Positions 48,760 to 60,316 of a stretch of DNA of 64,000 bases are shown in pieces. Source of the DNA: Gallionellaceae bacterium (GTDB taxonomy: Bacteria; Pseudomonadota; Gammaproteobacteria; Burkholderiales; Gallionellaceae); NCBI GenBank assembly GCA_019753125.1, contig JAIELH010000056.1, forward strand, positions 29,557 through 93,556, read 5' to 3'. Within the stretch, counting starts at the first letter, position 1; every line of letters starts with the position of its first letter. The translations under genes and the position numbers were made by a program. The notes under the pieces were generated by a model. It did no database searches and had not been told where the DNA came from. It saw only the letters and a list, made by a program, of their open reading frames with translations.

Positions 48760-48822
48760 AGGGAGAAGGGGGAAGGGTGGCCGAGTGGCTTTACCCTTCT
48801 CCCTTCCTTCTGCTCCCTTCTC
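48749..48822 (+). repeat. Period-7 inverted repeat at the ftsK stop
   Basis: Four tandem 7-nt units of form GAAGGGN (48751-48778), then a 14-nt loop, then C/T-rich units that pair with them. The first unit holds the ftsK stop TGA. The folded form could act as a terminator-like hairpin before lolA. Confidence 0.85.
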
Positions 48823-48840
48823 ATAACTCGGGTGTAAAGC

Positions 48841-49458
48841 ATGTTCAAAAAAATTCTGATTGCCCTCTCGATTTTTATGTGTGCGGCCAACGCCCATGCT
48901 GGAGCCATCGAAAAGCTGAAAACGTTTATCGCCGCGACTCGTTCCGCACAAGCCAATTTCACGCAGGTGGTGCTGGACAAGAACGGCAAGCGTATCCAGA
49001 GCGCGTCCGGCGTGATGCAGTTCCAGCGCCCCGGGAAGTTTCGCTGGACCTATCAGAAACCCTATGAGCAAATCATCGTCGGCGATGGGGCGAAATTCTG
49101 GCTGTACGATGTAGACCTGAATCAGGTGACGGTCAAAAAACTCGATGCGGCTCTCGGCAGCAGCCCCGCCGCGCTGCTCGCCGGCAGCAACGAGATCGAG
49201 CGCGGCTTCACGCTCAAGGAAAGCGGTAGCCAGGACGGCCTGGATTGGCTGCAGGCAGTGGCCAAAACGCAGGATGGCAGCTTCGACAAGATACTGATGG
49301 CGTTCAATGCGCAATCCGAGCTGACCATCATGGAGTTGAGCGACATGTTCGGCCACAAGACCGTGCTGCGCTTCTCCGCGATGCAGCGCAATCCGAAACT
49401 GCCCGAGCAACAGTTCCAGTTCACGCCACCGAAGGGCGCGGATGTCGTTGGCGAGTAG
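48841..49458 (+). CDS. lolA: Outer-membrane lipoprotein carrier protein LolA
   Basis: Periplasmic chaperone carrying lipoproteins from LolCDE to LolB. The 205 residues begin with a signal peptide (MFKKILIALSIFMCAANAHA) and contain SAQANFTQVVLD, PGKFRWTYQKPYEQ and GDGAKFWLYD, typical of LolA. The order ftsK-lolA-rarA-serS is a common proteobacterial block. Confidence 0.96.
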   Translation: MFKKILIALSIFMCAANAHAGAIEKLKTFIAATRSAQANFTQVVLDKNGKRIQSASGVMQFQRPGKFRWTYQKPYEQIIVGDGAKFWLYDVDLNQVTVKKLDAALGSSPAALLAGSNEIERGFTLKESGSQDGLDWLQAVAKTQDGSFDKILMAFNAQSELTIMELSDMFGHKTVLRFSAMQRNPKLPEQQFQFTPPKGADVVGE

Positions 49459-49468
49459 TGCTTGCGCG

Positions 49469-52077
<2,609 letters not shown>

Positions 52078-52184
52078 GTGTTTTGGATGGGGTTAATTCC
52101 ATCTCTAAGCTTTGCTCAACACTTTCTACAAGCATGCCGCCGTTATCCGCTAAAATCAGCGCGATACATTTCTGGAATAACAGC

Positions 52185-53054
52185 ATGCCCACCACCCGCC
52201 GCTATACCCTGACCATCTCCTGCCCGGATCGCTCCGGCATCATTGCTGCCGTGAGCGGTTTCATTGCCCGTCACAACGGCTGGATCGTCGAGGCGAGTTA
52301 TCACACCGATCTGGAAACACAGCGTTTTTTCATGCGTCAGGAAATCCGCGCCGATTCGCTGCCGTTCGGCCTGGCCGAATTCCACACACAGTTTTCCGGG
52401 CTGGCCGGCGAGTTTGACATGAGCTGGCGCATCAGCGATTCGGCGCAAAAAAAGCGCGCCGTAATTCTGGTAAGCAAACAGGATCACTGCCTCAACGACC
52501 TGCTGCATCGCTGGCGCAGCGGCGAACTGGAAGTGGAGATTCCCTGCGTGATTTCCAACCATGAAGACTTGCGCGGCTTTGTCGAATGGCACGGCATTCC
52601 ATTTCACTGCGTGCCTACGCAAGGCAAGACCGGGCAAGACAAGGCAGCCGCCTTTGCGGAGATCGCGCGGCAGTTCGATGCGGAGCACGGCGATATCATG
52701 GTGCTGGCGCGTTTCATGCAAATCGTGCCGCCGGATTTATGCGCCCGTTACGCCGGACGCATCATCAATATCCATCACAGCTTCCTGCCTTCCTTTGTTG
52801 GCGCAAAACCTTACCATCAGGCTTTTCAGCGCGGCGTGAAGCTGATCGGCGCGACCTGTCATTATGTTTCCGACGAACTGGATGCGGGGCCAATCATCGA
52901 GCAGGACACGATGCGTATCGACCACGGCGACACGGTGGAAGACATGGTGCGCTACGGCAAGGACATCGAGAAAGCCGTACTGGCGCGCGGCCTGCGCTAT
53001 CACGTCGAAGATCGCGTGCTGGTTTGCGGCAATAAGACAGTCGTGTTCCGTTAG
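52185..53054 (+). CDS. purU: Formyltetrahydrofolate deformylase
   Basis: Hydrolyses 10-formyl-THF to THF and formate. From the ATG at 52185 it has 289 residues: an ACT domain (YTLTISCPDRSGIIAAVSGF), then a formyltransferase fold with INIHHSFLPSFVGAKPYHQ and GATCHYVSDELDAGPII. Longer in-frame extension runs back through serS and is not real. Confidence 0.96.
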   Translation: MPTTRRYTLTISCPDRSGIIAAVSGFIARHNGWIVEASYHTDLETQRFFMRQEIRADSLPFGLAEFHTQFSGLAGEFDMSWRISDSAQKKRAVILVSKQDHCLNDLLHRWRSGELEVEIPCVISNHEDLRGFVEWHGIPFHCVPTQGKTGQDKAAAFAEIARQFDAEHGDIMVLARFMQIVPPDLCARYAGRIINIHHSFLPSFVGAKPYHQAFQRGVKLIGATCHYVSDELDAGPIIEQDTMRIDHGDTVEDMVRYGKDIEKAVLARGLRYHVEDRVLVCGNKTVVFR

Positions 53055-53106
53055 CACATGAATCAGCCTGCGCAGATGCCGTTTTTCCGGCCAGGCAATT
53101 TTTGCA

Positions 53107-53988
53107 TCATTGCGCTGGATGAAGTGCGGCAGAATCCTGGGGAGTAGCGGGCGTACCCGGAGAATACCGGGTTCCATTACATGCCACCCGGGCTACGCTC
53201 ACTGCCGGATGCATATGCTTCTCATACAGGAAGCGCAACACCTCGCCGCGCAGGTGAACGTAGCGTGCATCTTCCGCCAGGACTAAGCGGTTGCGCGGGC
53301 GCGGCAGCTTGACATCCAGAATTTCACCCACCGTTGCCGCGGGGCCGTTGGTCATCATGATGATGCGATCCGACAGCAGCACCGCCTCGTCCACGTCATG
53401 CGTCACCATCAGCACCGTGCTGCCCAAGTCGCCGGTGATGCGCATCAGTTCGTCCTGCAAGTGGGCGCGGGTCAACGCATCCAGCGCACCGAACGGTTCG
53501 TCCATCAGCAGCACTTTCGGCTCCATCGCCAGCGCGCGGGCAATGCCGACGCGTTGCTTCATACCGCCGGAAATTTCATTGGGGCGCTTGTCGCGGGCAT
53601 GGCTCAAGCCCACCATCTCGATAGCTTTATCGGTGCGCTCAGCCAGCGCGGGCTTCGTTTCGTTGACGCCGAATACGCGCTCCACCGCCAGATAGACGTT
53701 GCCGAACACCGTCAGCCAGGGAAGCAGGGAATGGTTTTGAAAAACCACCGCGCGCTCCGGCCCCGGCCCTTTGATCTCGCGGTCTTCCAGCAATACGCAG
53801 CCGGTCGTGGGATCGAGCAGCCCGGCGATCAGGTTCAGCACGGTAGATTTGCCGCAACCGGAGTGGCCGATGATGCTGACGAATTCGCCTTTGGCGATGC
53901 TTGCACTGACATTAGCCAGCGCCTGAAACGGGCCGTTCTTGGTATCAAAAATCACATCTACGTGATCGACTGCAACATAGGGTTTCAT
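53107..53988 (-). CDS. nrtD: Nitrate/nitrite ABC transporter ATPase
   Basis: A 293-residue ATPase of the nitrate/sulfonate/taurine family. [18 protein letters not shown] is Walker [16 protein letters not shown] the signature and [16 protein letters not shown]alker B. The start is the ATG at 53988 with AAAGGAA before it. It ends the nrtABD set; specificity for nitrate is inferred from nirBD and nasT next to it. Confidence 0.92.
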   Translation of the reverse strand: MKPYVAVDHVDVIFDTKNGPFQALANVSASIAKGEFVSIIGHSGCGKSTVLNLIAGLLDPTTGCVLLEDREIKGPGPERAVVFQNHSLLPWLTVFGNVYLAVERVFGVNETKPALAERTDKAIEMVGLSHARDKRPNEISGGMKQRVGIARALAMEPKVLLMDEPFGALDALTRAHLQDELMRITGDLGSTVLMVTHDVDEAVLLSDRIIMMTNGPAATVGEILDVKLPRPRNRLVLAEDARYVHLRGEVLRFLYEKHMHPAVSVARVACNGTRYSPGTPATPQDSAALHPAQ

Positions 53989-54003
53989 CTCATTCCTTTG
54001 TTT

Positions 54004-54100
54004 GGTAGGGTGGGCTGCGCCCACCATGTCGGGTGCAGCAAAAGTAGGATTGGGTGCAACCCATCTGGTTTGATGGGTTGCGCTGCGCTTCACCCATCCT
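54004..54100. repeat. Two adjoining GTAGGGTGGG-type palindromes upstream of nrtD
   Basis: A 7-bp-stem hairpin (GGTGGGC/GCCCACC, 54009-54025) and a 10-bp-arm palindrome (GCAACCCATC/GATGGGTTGC, 54056-54081) with further outer pairing. They fill most of the nrtB-nrtD gap and resemble the thiL and bioF upstream family. Confidence 0.75.
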
Positions 54101-54113
54101 GCGGCCGCTGTTT

Positions 54114-55058
54114 TTAGTTTTTACGGTAATCAAAACGGTTGGCAACCCATGCCATGCTCTGTTCCAGAATCAGTCCAACCGTGCCCACCACAAAAATGGC
54201 GACGATGATGTGCGCCATGTTCAAGTTGTTCCATTCATCCCAGATCCAGAAGCCGATGCCCACACCGCCAGTCAGCATTTCTGCCGCGACGATGACCAGC
54301 CACGCGATGCCCAATGCCAGCTTGATGCCGGTGACAACATAGGGCAGCGAGGCGGGCAGCAGGATTTTGGTGAACACTTTCCATTCGGACAGCTTGAGTA
54401 CCCGCGCCACGTTCAGATAATCCTGCGGCACGCTCGCCACGCCCAAGGAGGTATTGATGACCATCGGCCAGATACTGGTGATAAAAATCACGAAAATCGC
54501 CGACGGATCAGCCGCCTTGAAAACCGCCAGACCGATCGGCAGCCAGGCCAGCGGAGAGACCGGGCGCAACAGGCTAATGACAGGGTTCATCATGCGCTGT
54601 AAGGCATCGAAACGGCCAACCATGAAGCCGAGCGGGATGCCTATCAGGGCAGCCAGGCCGAACCCTTCAAAAACCCGCTTGAGCGAAGCCCAAAGCTGCC
54701 AGCCGATGCCTTTATCATTCAGCCCGCGGTCATAAAACGGGTCGCCGAATATTTCCAACGCCGACAACCAGGTCTTGGCGGGGGAAGGCAAATACTCGGT
54801 GGTTTGGGCAACGAACGCCCAAACGACAACCAACAACAGCAAACCCAACACGGGCGGCATCACGGTGCTGAATGCGCCGTTCAGCAGCTTGCCCGCGCGT
54901 TGGCCGGAATTCGGCTTGGCGCTCCCTGTATCTATCTTGGGGGAATTTGCCTCATGGGCGGCCGCCCGTGATGCAACCGGTTGCCGTAGCTGGTTTACGC
55001 CCGCACTGTTGCCGGCGGGCAATGCCATGGAATTGATGCTGACGACTTCAGTATTCAC
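54114..55058 (-). CDS. nrtB: Nitrate/nitrite ABC transporter permease
   Basis: A 314-residue permease. A polar N-terminal extension of about 60 residues precedes some six helices. The EAA-type loop ([20 protein letters not shown]) contacts NrtD. It follows nrtA by 24 nt. Confidence 0.92.
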   Translation of the reverse strand: MNTEVVSINSMALPAGNSAGVNQLRQPVASRAAAHEANSPKIDTGSAKPNSGQRAGKLLNGAFSTVMPPVLGLLLLVVVWAFVAQTTEYLPSPAKTWLSALEIFGDPFYDRGLNDKGIGWQLWASLKRVFEGFGLAALIGIPLGFMVGRFDALQRMMNPVISLLRPVSPLAWLPIGLAVFKAADPSAIFVIFITSIWPMVINTSLGVASVPQDYLNVARVLKLSEWKVFTKILLPASLPYVVTGIKLALGIAWLVIVAAEMLTGGVGIGFWIWDEWNNLNMAHIIVAIFVVGTVGLILEQSMAWVANRFDYRKN

Positions 55059-55082
55059 TATTTCCTCCTAATGTAACGCTTA

Positions 55083-56390
55083 TCAGGCGTGAACCTTGAA
55101 ACCCTTGACGTAGGCCGCAGCCTTGGCGGGATCAAACACTACACCGTCGAAAAGTTTTTCGGTTTTCGTGGCGCTGGCGGGCACCGGAATGCCTATGCTC
55201 TTGGCCACTTCGGTGTACAGCGGCACCTGGTTGACTTGCCTGGCAACCGCGAGGTAGTCGATGTCTTCTTTCAGCAGACCCCAGCGGCGGAACTGGGTCA
55301 GAAACCATGCGCCATGTGAGTAGTAAGGAAAATTGACCTGGCCGTCGTTGTAGAACCTCATGTAATCCGGGTCTTTCCATTTCTTGCCCAAGCCGTCTTC
55401 GTAATCGCCCAGCATGCGCCCCTCGATCACCGGATCGGGCGCGTTGACATAAGACTTGCTGGCGATGATGTCCGATACCTTGGCGCGGTTGCCCATCGTG
55501 TCGATATGCCTGGATGCGTCCAGCACGGCGCGCATCAATGCGCGGGTGGTGTTCGGGTATTTCTCGACGAACTCTTTGGTGGCGCCGAGCACCTTCTCGG
55601 GATGGTCTTTCCAGATCGCCTGGGTGGTCGTCGCGGTAAAACCGATTTTGTCCGCGATGGCGCGCGCGTTCCACGGTTCGCCCACACAATAACCGTCCAT
55701 ATTGCCGACGCGCATGTTGGCCACCATCTGCGGCGGCGGAATGACGATATTCTTCACGTCGCCGAACGGGTTGATGTCGTGCGCCGCCAGCCAGTAGTAA
55801 AGCCACATCGCGTGCGTGCCGGTAGGGAAAGTCTGGGCGAAAGTGTATTCGCGCTTATCGGTCACGATCAGCTTCTTCAGCGCTTCGCCGCTCGTCGCGC
55901 CCTTATCGCGCAGTTGGTTGGAGAGGGTGATCGCCTGGCCGTTATGGTTCAACCCCATCAGGATCGCCATGTCTTTCTTCTGGCTGCCGATGCCCAGTTG
56001 CGCCCCATACATCATCCCGTACAGCGCATGCGATGCGTCGAGCTCGCCCATCACCAGCTTGTCGCGCACCGCCGCCCAGCTCGCCTCCTTGGAGGGCGTG
56101 ATGTTCAAACCGTATTTCTTGTCCAGCCCCAACTCGTGCGCCATCACGATGCTGGCGCAATCGGTCAACGGGATAAAGCCGACGGTCAGATTAGGTTTTT
56201 CGGGTGCATCCGAGCCGCCCGCCCAAGCCGCCGCGCGCGTACCCATAGGCACCAGCGACATAATCCCGGCCGCCCCCAGTATCGCGCCGGTCTGCTTGAT
56301 AAAATCCCTGCGGCCGCTTTGTCCGGGAGCGCCCAGCTCCACGACAGCCGGGGTTTCTGTACCGGCCATTCCAGTCTTCGAGTTTTCCAT
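55083..56390 (-). CDS. nrtA: Nitrate-binding ABC transporter protein, Tat-exported
   Basis: A 435-residue solute-binding protein of the NrtA/CmpA/SsuA family. The N-terminus has a twin-arginine motif (GRRDFIKQTG) followed by a hydrophobic stretch, so export through Tat is likely. FIPLTDCASIVMAHELGL, ASWAAVRDKLVMGELD and HAMWLYYWLAAHDINP are typical of the nitrate/bicarbonate group. AAGGAG precedes the ATG at 56390. Its leader carries a sigma-54 promoter and an ANTAR-target antiterminator RNA. Confidence 0.94.
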   Translation of the reverse strand: MENSKTGMAGTETPAVVELGAPGQSGRRDFIKQTGAILGAAGIMSLVPMGTRAAAWAGGSDAPEKPNLTVGFIPLTDCASIVMAHELGLDKKYGLNITPSKEASWAAVRDKLVMGELDASHALYGMMYGAQLGIGSQKKDMAILMGLNHNGQAITLSNQLRDKGATSGEALKKLIVTDKREYTFAQTFPTGTHAMWLYYWLAAHDINPFGDVKNIVIPPPQMVANMRVGNMDGYCVGEPWNARAIADKIGFTATTTQAIWKDHPEKVLGATKEFVEKYPNTTRALMRAVLDASRHIDTMGNRAKVSDIIASKSYVNAPDPVIEGRMLGDYEDGLGKKWKDPDYMRFYNDGQVNFPYYSHGAWFLTQFRRWGLLKEDIDYLAVARQVNQVPLYTEVAKSIGIPVPASATKTEKLFDGVVFDPAKAAAYVKGFKVHA

Positions 56391-56437
56391 TTCCCGCTCT
56401 CCTTTAAGAAAAAATCCGTGCGTCAAAAACACAAAAT

Positions 56438-56476
56438 AAAAAAGCGCCCGACCGCGCGCTTGCGCAGTGGGACGCC
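56438..56476 (-). terminator. nrtA: Intrinsic terminator in the nrtA leader
   Basis: On the minus strand a 15-bp stem with one mismatch and some G-U pairs (GGCGTCCCACTGCGC with GCGCGGTCGGGCGCT), a 4-nt loop, then six T's (56443-56438). It lies 48 nt before the nrtA ATG, so it would stop transcription before the gene unless prevented. Its 5' arm overlaps the second ANTAR hairpin. Confidence 0.85.
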
Positions 56477-56517
56477 TTTGTCCTTTATTTCAGTTACTCC
56501 GAACCGTCGTTGGCCCG
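56470..56517 (-). promoter_or_regulatory. nrtA: Two-hairpin ANTAR target RNA in the nrtA leader
   Basis: Hairpin P1 (56500-56517): stem CGGGCC/GGTTCG with hexaloop AACGAC. Hairpin P2 (56470-56483): stem GGAC/GTCC with hexaloop AAAGGC. Both hexaloops have A at position 1 and G at position 4, the known consensus of ANTAR-bound RNAs. P2 shares bases with the terminator 5' arm, so P2 and terminator exclude each other. NasT, an ANTAR protein, is encoded next to it. Confidence 0.82.
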
Positions 56518-56534
56518 TTGATGGTAATTACTTG

Positions 56535-56550
56535 AGCAACAGTCGTGCCA
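56535..56550 (-). promoter_or_regulatory. nrtA: Sigma-54 promoter of nrtA
   Basis: On the minus strand TGGCACGACTGTTGCT, a full match to the sigma-54 consensus TGGCACGN4TTGCW. The predicted start (near 56524) is a few nt before hairpin P1, so the leader RNA begins with the ANTAR element. Upstream, GGTGC half-sites at 56647 and (minus strand) 56674 could be NtrC contacts but lack good partners. Confidence 0.82.
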
Positions 56551-56690
56551 GAACTTAAAAGAGAATCTCATTGCCGTATAGCCAATGCGTTATGTCTGTA
56601 TATGGACAAGCAGGCAGATCCCGATAATGTGTCGAAGAGTGACTTTGGTGCATGAGTCCGCTCAAATCCGCACCTCATTCAATCCGAAGG

Positions 56691-57281
56691 TTAAGCGCTC
56701 AGCTCTTTGGTCAAAATAATGGCCTCGGCGATTTCCGCCAGCCGCCTACCCTTGCTCATTGCCATGCCGCGCATGCGCTTGTAGGCATCCGCTTCGCTAT
56801 AGCTGTGGTCCGCCATCAAAATACCTTTGGCCCGGTCTACCAGTTTCCGCTCTGCAAGCTGGTTTTTCGCTTCCTTCAATTCGTCATGTAAGCGCTTGTG
56901 CTCGGCAAAACGGGCGGCGGCTACCCGGATAATGCCGCTCAAGTCCTCGCCCTGAATCGTGTGCGCCACGTAAGCGCTGACACCGGCGCGCATCGCCGCC
57001 TGGATACTGCGTTGATCTTTCTGCGCGCCCAGCACCACCACCGGTTTTTCCAGCGTGGTGGACATCCGGCTGATTTGTTCCAGCGTGTCCCGCCCGGGCG
57101 CATTGGCATCGACGATGATTACGTCGGCTGAGGCGGCTTGTATCGAATGTTCGTCAACCTGTTTCCAAACCAACACCCCGACGACGTTGAACTCGGCCAA
57201 TTCAAGGCTGGCCTTCAACCACGCGGCGCGATCCTTTACGTCATCAATAATCAGTATTCGTTCGACCTTGGCTTCTCGCAT
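56691..57281 (-). CDS. nasT: ANTAR antitermination regulator NasT
   Basis: A 196-residue regulator: N-terminal receiver-like domain (ILIIDDVKDRAAWLKA, with Asp-Asp; the usual phosphoacceptor region is VIIVDANAPG), then a C-terminal ANTAR RNA-binding domain (ERKLVDRAKGILMADHS, EADAYKRMRGMAM). The start is the ATG at 57281. NasT frees the nrtA leader from termination when nitrate or nitrite is sensed; its usual sensor partner NasS is not here. Confidence 0.92.
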   Translation of the reverse strand: MREAKVERILIIDDVKDRAAWLKASLELAEFNVVGVLVWKQVDEHSIQAASADVIIVDANAPGRDTLEQISRMSTTLEKPVVVLGAQKDQRSIQAAMRAGVSAYVAHTIQGEDLSGIIRVAAARFAEHKRLHDELKEAKNQLAERKLVDRAKGILMADHSYSEADAYKRMRGMAMSKGRRLAEIAEAIILTKELSA

Positions 57282-57328
57282 TTTCAATCAACCGTGAAAC
57301 AAGAGGTGTGAATTGCTTATTGCCAACT

Positions 57329-57640
57329 TCACGAAAGATTGAGATACACCTCGCCCTTGTCCACGCGCGCCCGGTAACGGTGCGTGCAGCCGTGATCGGG
57401 CGCGACGGCCTCGCCGCTGTCGAGCTGCACCGTCAATCCGTGCAGCGGGCAAGTCACCTTGCGCTCGAACACGATGCCCTGCGATAGCGGCCCGCCCTTG
57501 TGCGGGCATTTATCCCGCAGCGCAAAAACCTCGTCCGAACCATTGCGAAACACCGCGACATCGCCCTTTTCGGTTTGCACTACCCGTGAACCGAGCCGGG
57601 GAATTTCTTCAAGCGGGCAAACTCTCATCCATTCGCTCAT
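57329..57640 (-). CDS. nirD: Nitrite reductase small subunit
   Basis: A 103-residue Rieske-like subunit of assimilatory NADH nitrite reductase. The cluster motif is DKCPHKGGPL and CPLHGLTVQL (Cys-X-His and Cys-X2-His). The ATG at 57640 lies inside the nirB 3' end, an overlap of 32 nt. Confidence 0.94.
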   Translation of the reverse strand: MSEWMRVCPLEEIPRLGSRVVQTEKGDVAVFRNGSDEVFALRDKCPHKGGPLSQGIVFERKVTCPLHGLTVQLDSGEAVAPDHGCTHRYRARVDKGEVYLNLS

Positions 57641-60104
57641 GGCCGTCTCCTGAAATGTTGTTGCGATTGAGCCTGATCGGCGCGAACTCCTGCGCTGCCG
57701 CACCATGCACGCGTTCCTGCCACGGGTCTTTTTCATCGCGCAATGCATCTTTAAGCCGCTCATGGAGCGCCTTGCGTCCGGCGGCATCTTCCACGATGCG
57801 TTTCTTCACGTAGCCCATGCCGACGCGCTGCACCCAGTGTACGGTGCGGTCGAGGTAGCGCGCCTCCTCGCGGTAGAGCTGGATAAACGCGCACGAATAT
57901 TCCATCACCTCCTCCGCGCTCTTTACCTTGACGAGGAACAGCGACACTTCGGCCTTGATGCCGCCATTGCCGGCGACGTAGATTTCCCAGCCCGAATCGA
58001 CGCCGACAATGCCGACGTCCTTGATCGTGGCTTCGGCGCAGTTGCGCGGGCAACCGGAGACGGCGAGCTTCACCTTGTGCGGCGCCCACATGCGGTCGAG
58101 CTCTTTCTCCAGCGCGATGCCCAGGCTGGTCGAATCCTGCACGCCGAAACGGCACCACTCCGAGCCGACACAGGTTTTTACAGTACGAATCGACTTGCCA
58201 TAAGCGAAGCCGGATGGCATATCGAGATCGGCCCAGATTTTCGGCAAATCTTCCTTCTTCACGCCGAGCATATTGATGCGCTGACCGCCGGTACACCGCA
58301 CCGCCGGCACGGAATATTTTTCGGCAACTTCGGCGATGCGCTTCAATTGCGCGGGCGTTGTCACTCCGCCATAGATGCGCGGGACGACCGAGTAACTGCC
58401 GTCCTTCTGGATGTTGGCGTGGGCGCGCTCGTTGATGAAGCGCGACTGCGGGTCGTCTTTGTAGCTATGCGGCCATGCGCACAACAAATAGTAATTGAGC
58501 GCGGGCCGGCAGGAAGCGCAGCCGTTGACATTGCGCCATTCAAAAAAACTCATCGCCTCGGGAATGGATTTCAGCTTGCGCTCATTGATCGCTTTGCGTA
58601 TCTCTTCGTGGGTGTAGTCGGTGCAACCGCAAAGAGGTTTTTTGGTGTCGTCCGCAGGCAGGTAGGCGCCGCCCACAGTGGAGGCGAGTATCTGCTCGAC
58701 CAGCCCGGTGCATGAGCCGCATGAGGAAGAAGCCTTGGTGTGCTTGCGCACATCATTCAGCGTGAACAAGCCCTTTTCCTTGATCGCCTTGACGATGGTG
58801 CCCTTGCACACGCCGTTGCAGCCGCACACCTCCATCTCGTCCGGCATCGACGCGGCCATGTTCTGCCCCTGGTGCCCGCTGTTGCCGAGATGGTTCTGGC
58901 CGAACAACAGGCGCCCGCGCGATTCGCGGATGTTCTGGCCATCGCGCAACAACTGGAAATACCAGGCGCCGTCTGAAGTATCGCCGTACAGCACGCTGCC
59001 GACAATTTTGTCGCCCTTGACGACCAGCTTTTTATAAACGCCGCCGGATGGGTCGCTCAACACCATTTCCTCGGTGCCCTCGCCGCCGGTGAAATCGCCG
59101 GCAGAAAACAGATCGATGCCGGTGACCTTGAGCTTGGTCGATGTCACCGAACCGGTGTAGCGGCTGATGCCGATCTCCGCCAGATGATTGGCGCACACCT
59201 TGGCCTGCTCGAACAGCGGCGACACCAGCCCGTAAGCGACACCGCGATGCGACACGCATTCGCCCACTGCATAGATGCGCGGGTCGTACGTCTGCATGGT
59301 GTCGTTTACCACCACACCGCGTTCGCAATGCAGGCCAGACGCCTCGGCCAGCCCGGTGTTGGGGCGGATGCCGACCGCCATCACGACCAGATCGGCTGGC
59401 AGCGTTTCGCCGTCCTTGAATTTGATCGCGCAGACGCGCCCCGATTCTCCCGCAACTAGTTCGGCAGTCTGCTTTTCCAGCTTGAATTTGAGCCCCTTGG
59501 CTTCCAGCGATTTTTGCAGCAAGCCTGCGGCATTGCGGTCGAGCTGGCGCTCCATCAGCCACGGCATCAGGTGCACCACGGTCACGTCCATGCCGCGCAG
59601 CTTCAGGCCATTCGCCGCTTCCAGCCCGAGCAGCCCGCCGCCGATCACCACCGCGTGGCGGTAATGCGACGCGGCTTCGATCATCTCATCGGTATCCTTG
59701 ATGTCGCGGTAGGAAATCACGCCGGGCAAATCCTTGCCCGGCACCGGCAGCATGAACGGGTTGGAGCCAGTGGCAAGCAACAGGCGGTCGTAGTTTGCCT
59801 CGGTGCCGTCATCCGCAATTACCTTGCGCCGCATGCGGTCGATCTGCGTCACCGTTTTGTTCAGATGCAGTGTGATGCCGTTCTGCTCGTACCAATCGAC
59901 ATCGTTCAGCATGATGTCCTTGATCGTCATTTCACCGGCGAGCACCGGCGACAGCAGGATGCGGTTGTAGTTGCCATGCGGCTCCGCACCGAACACGGTG
60001 ATGTCGTACATGTCCGGCGCGAGCTTGAGCAATTCTTCCAGCGCGCGTATCCCGGCCATGCCATTGCCGATGACGATCAGCCTGGTTTTTTTCGTGTTTG
60101 TCAT
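57609..60104 (-). CDS. nirB: Nitrite reductase [NAD(P)H] large subunit
   Basis: Reduces nitrite to ammonium with NADH. In 831 residues: an N-terminal FAD/NAD domain (IVIGNGMAGIRALEELL, AVVIGGGLLGLEAANGL), a BFD-like 2Fe-2S domain (CGCNGVCKGTIV, CGSCTGLV), and the sirohaem/4Fe-4S sulfite-nitrite reductase domain with CVGSEWC and SGCPRNCAEA. Full length and intact. Confidence 0.97.
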   Translation of the reverse strand: MTNTKKTRLIVIGNGMAGIRALEELLKLAPDMYDITVFGAEPHGNYNRILLSPVLAGEMTIKDIMLNDVDWYEQNGITLHLNKTVTQIDRMRRKVIADDGTEANYDRLLLATGSNPFMLPVPGKDLPGVISYRDIKDTDEMIEAASHYRHAVVIGGGLLGLEAANGLKLRGMDVTVVHLMPWLMERQLDRNAAGLLQKSLEAKGLKFKLEKQTAELVAGESGRVCAIKFKDGETLPADLVVMAVGIRPNTGLAEASGLHCERGVVVNDTMQTYDPRIYAVGECVSHRGVAYGLVSPLFEQAKVCANHLAEIGISRYTGSVTSTKLKVTGIDLFSAGDFTGGEGTEEMVLSDPSGGVYKKLVVKGDKIVGSVLYGDTSDGAWYFQLLRDGQNIRESRGRLLFGQNHLGNSGHQGQNMAASMPDEMEVCGCNGVCKGTIVKAIKEKGLFTLNDVRKHTKASSSCGSCTGLVEQILASTVGGAYLPADDTKKPLCGCTDYTHEEIRKAINERKLKSIPEAMSFFEWRNVNGCASCRPALNYYLLCAWPHSYKDDPQSRFINERAHANIQKDGSYSVVPRIYGGVTTPAQLKRIAEVAEKYSVPAVRCTGGQRINMLGVKKEDLPKIWADLDMPSGFAYGKSIRTVKTCVGSEWCRFGVQDSTSLGIALEKELDRMWAPHKVKLAVSGCPRNCAEATIKDVGIVGVDSGWEIYVAGNGGIKAEVSLFLVKVKSAEEVMEYSCAFIQLYREEARYLDRTVHWVQRVGMGYVKKRIVEDAAGRKALHERLKDALRDEKDPWQERVHGAAAQEFAPIRLNRNNISGDGHERMDESLPA

Positions 60105-60138
60105 AGCATCCTCAAAAAATATTTACGGCAGAAAACAC

Positions 60139-60161
60139 GGCCTTCCATATCATGGTCGGCC
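60139..60161 (-). other. nirB: Stem-loop in the nirB leader
   Basis: On the minus strand GGCC and GGCC arms, a 2x2 internal loop, then CCAT/ATGG. It lies about 35-57 nt before the nirB ATG. No ANTAR-type hexaloop pair was found, and the T-run after it is interrupted. Confidence 0.3.
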
Positions 60162-60234
60162 ATCTATTGAAGATTACTTGTTGAGATTTCTGTAATTCGC
60201 GGCAAATCTGATGATGAGCCGCCGGTGGAGCGCT

Positions 60235-60260
60235 CCCCTCTCCCGCAAGCGGAAGAGGGG
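60235..60260. repeat. GC-rich palindrome between amtB and nirB
   Basis: CCCCTCTCCCGC and GCGGAAGAGGGG pair over 12 bp with one mismatch around AA. It resembles the CCCTCTCCC family inside moeA and uvrD. Confidence 0.75.
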
Positions 60261-60316
60261 ATTCCAGCAACAGGGGGATCACAGGGGTGAGCCCGTGAAA
60301 TGCCCCTGCATTACGT

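Noticed and set aside
48773..48796. Sequence resembling the 5' part of a tRNA (GGCCGAGTGG after a G-rich stem)
   Set aside because: It is part of the loop and arms of a period-7 repeat; no anticodon arm, T arm or CCA-side stem follows.
7398..48822. CRISPR-like reading of the tandem repeats
   Set aside because: The units are 7 nt with no unique spacers and there are no cas genes.
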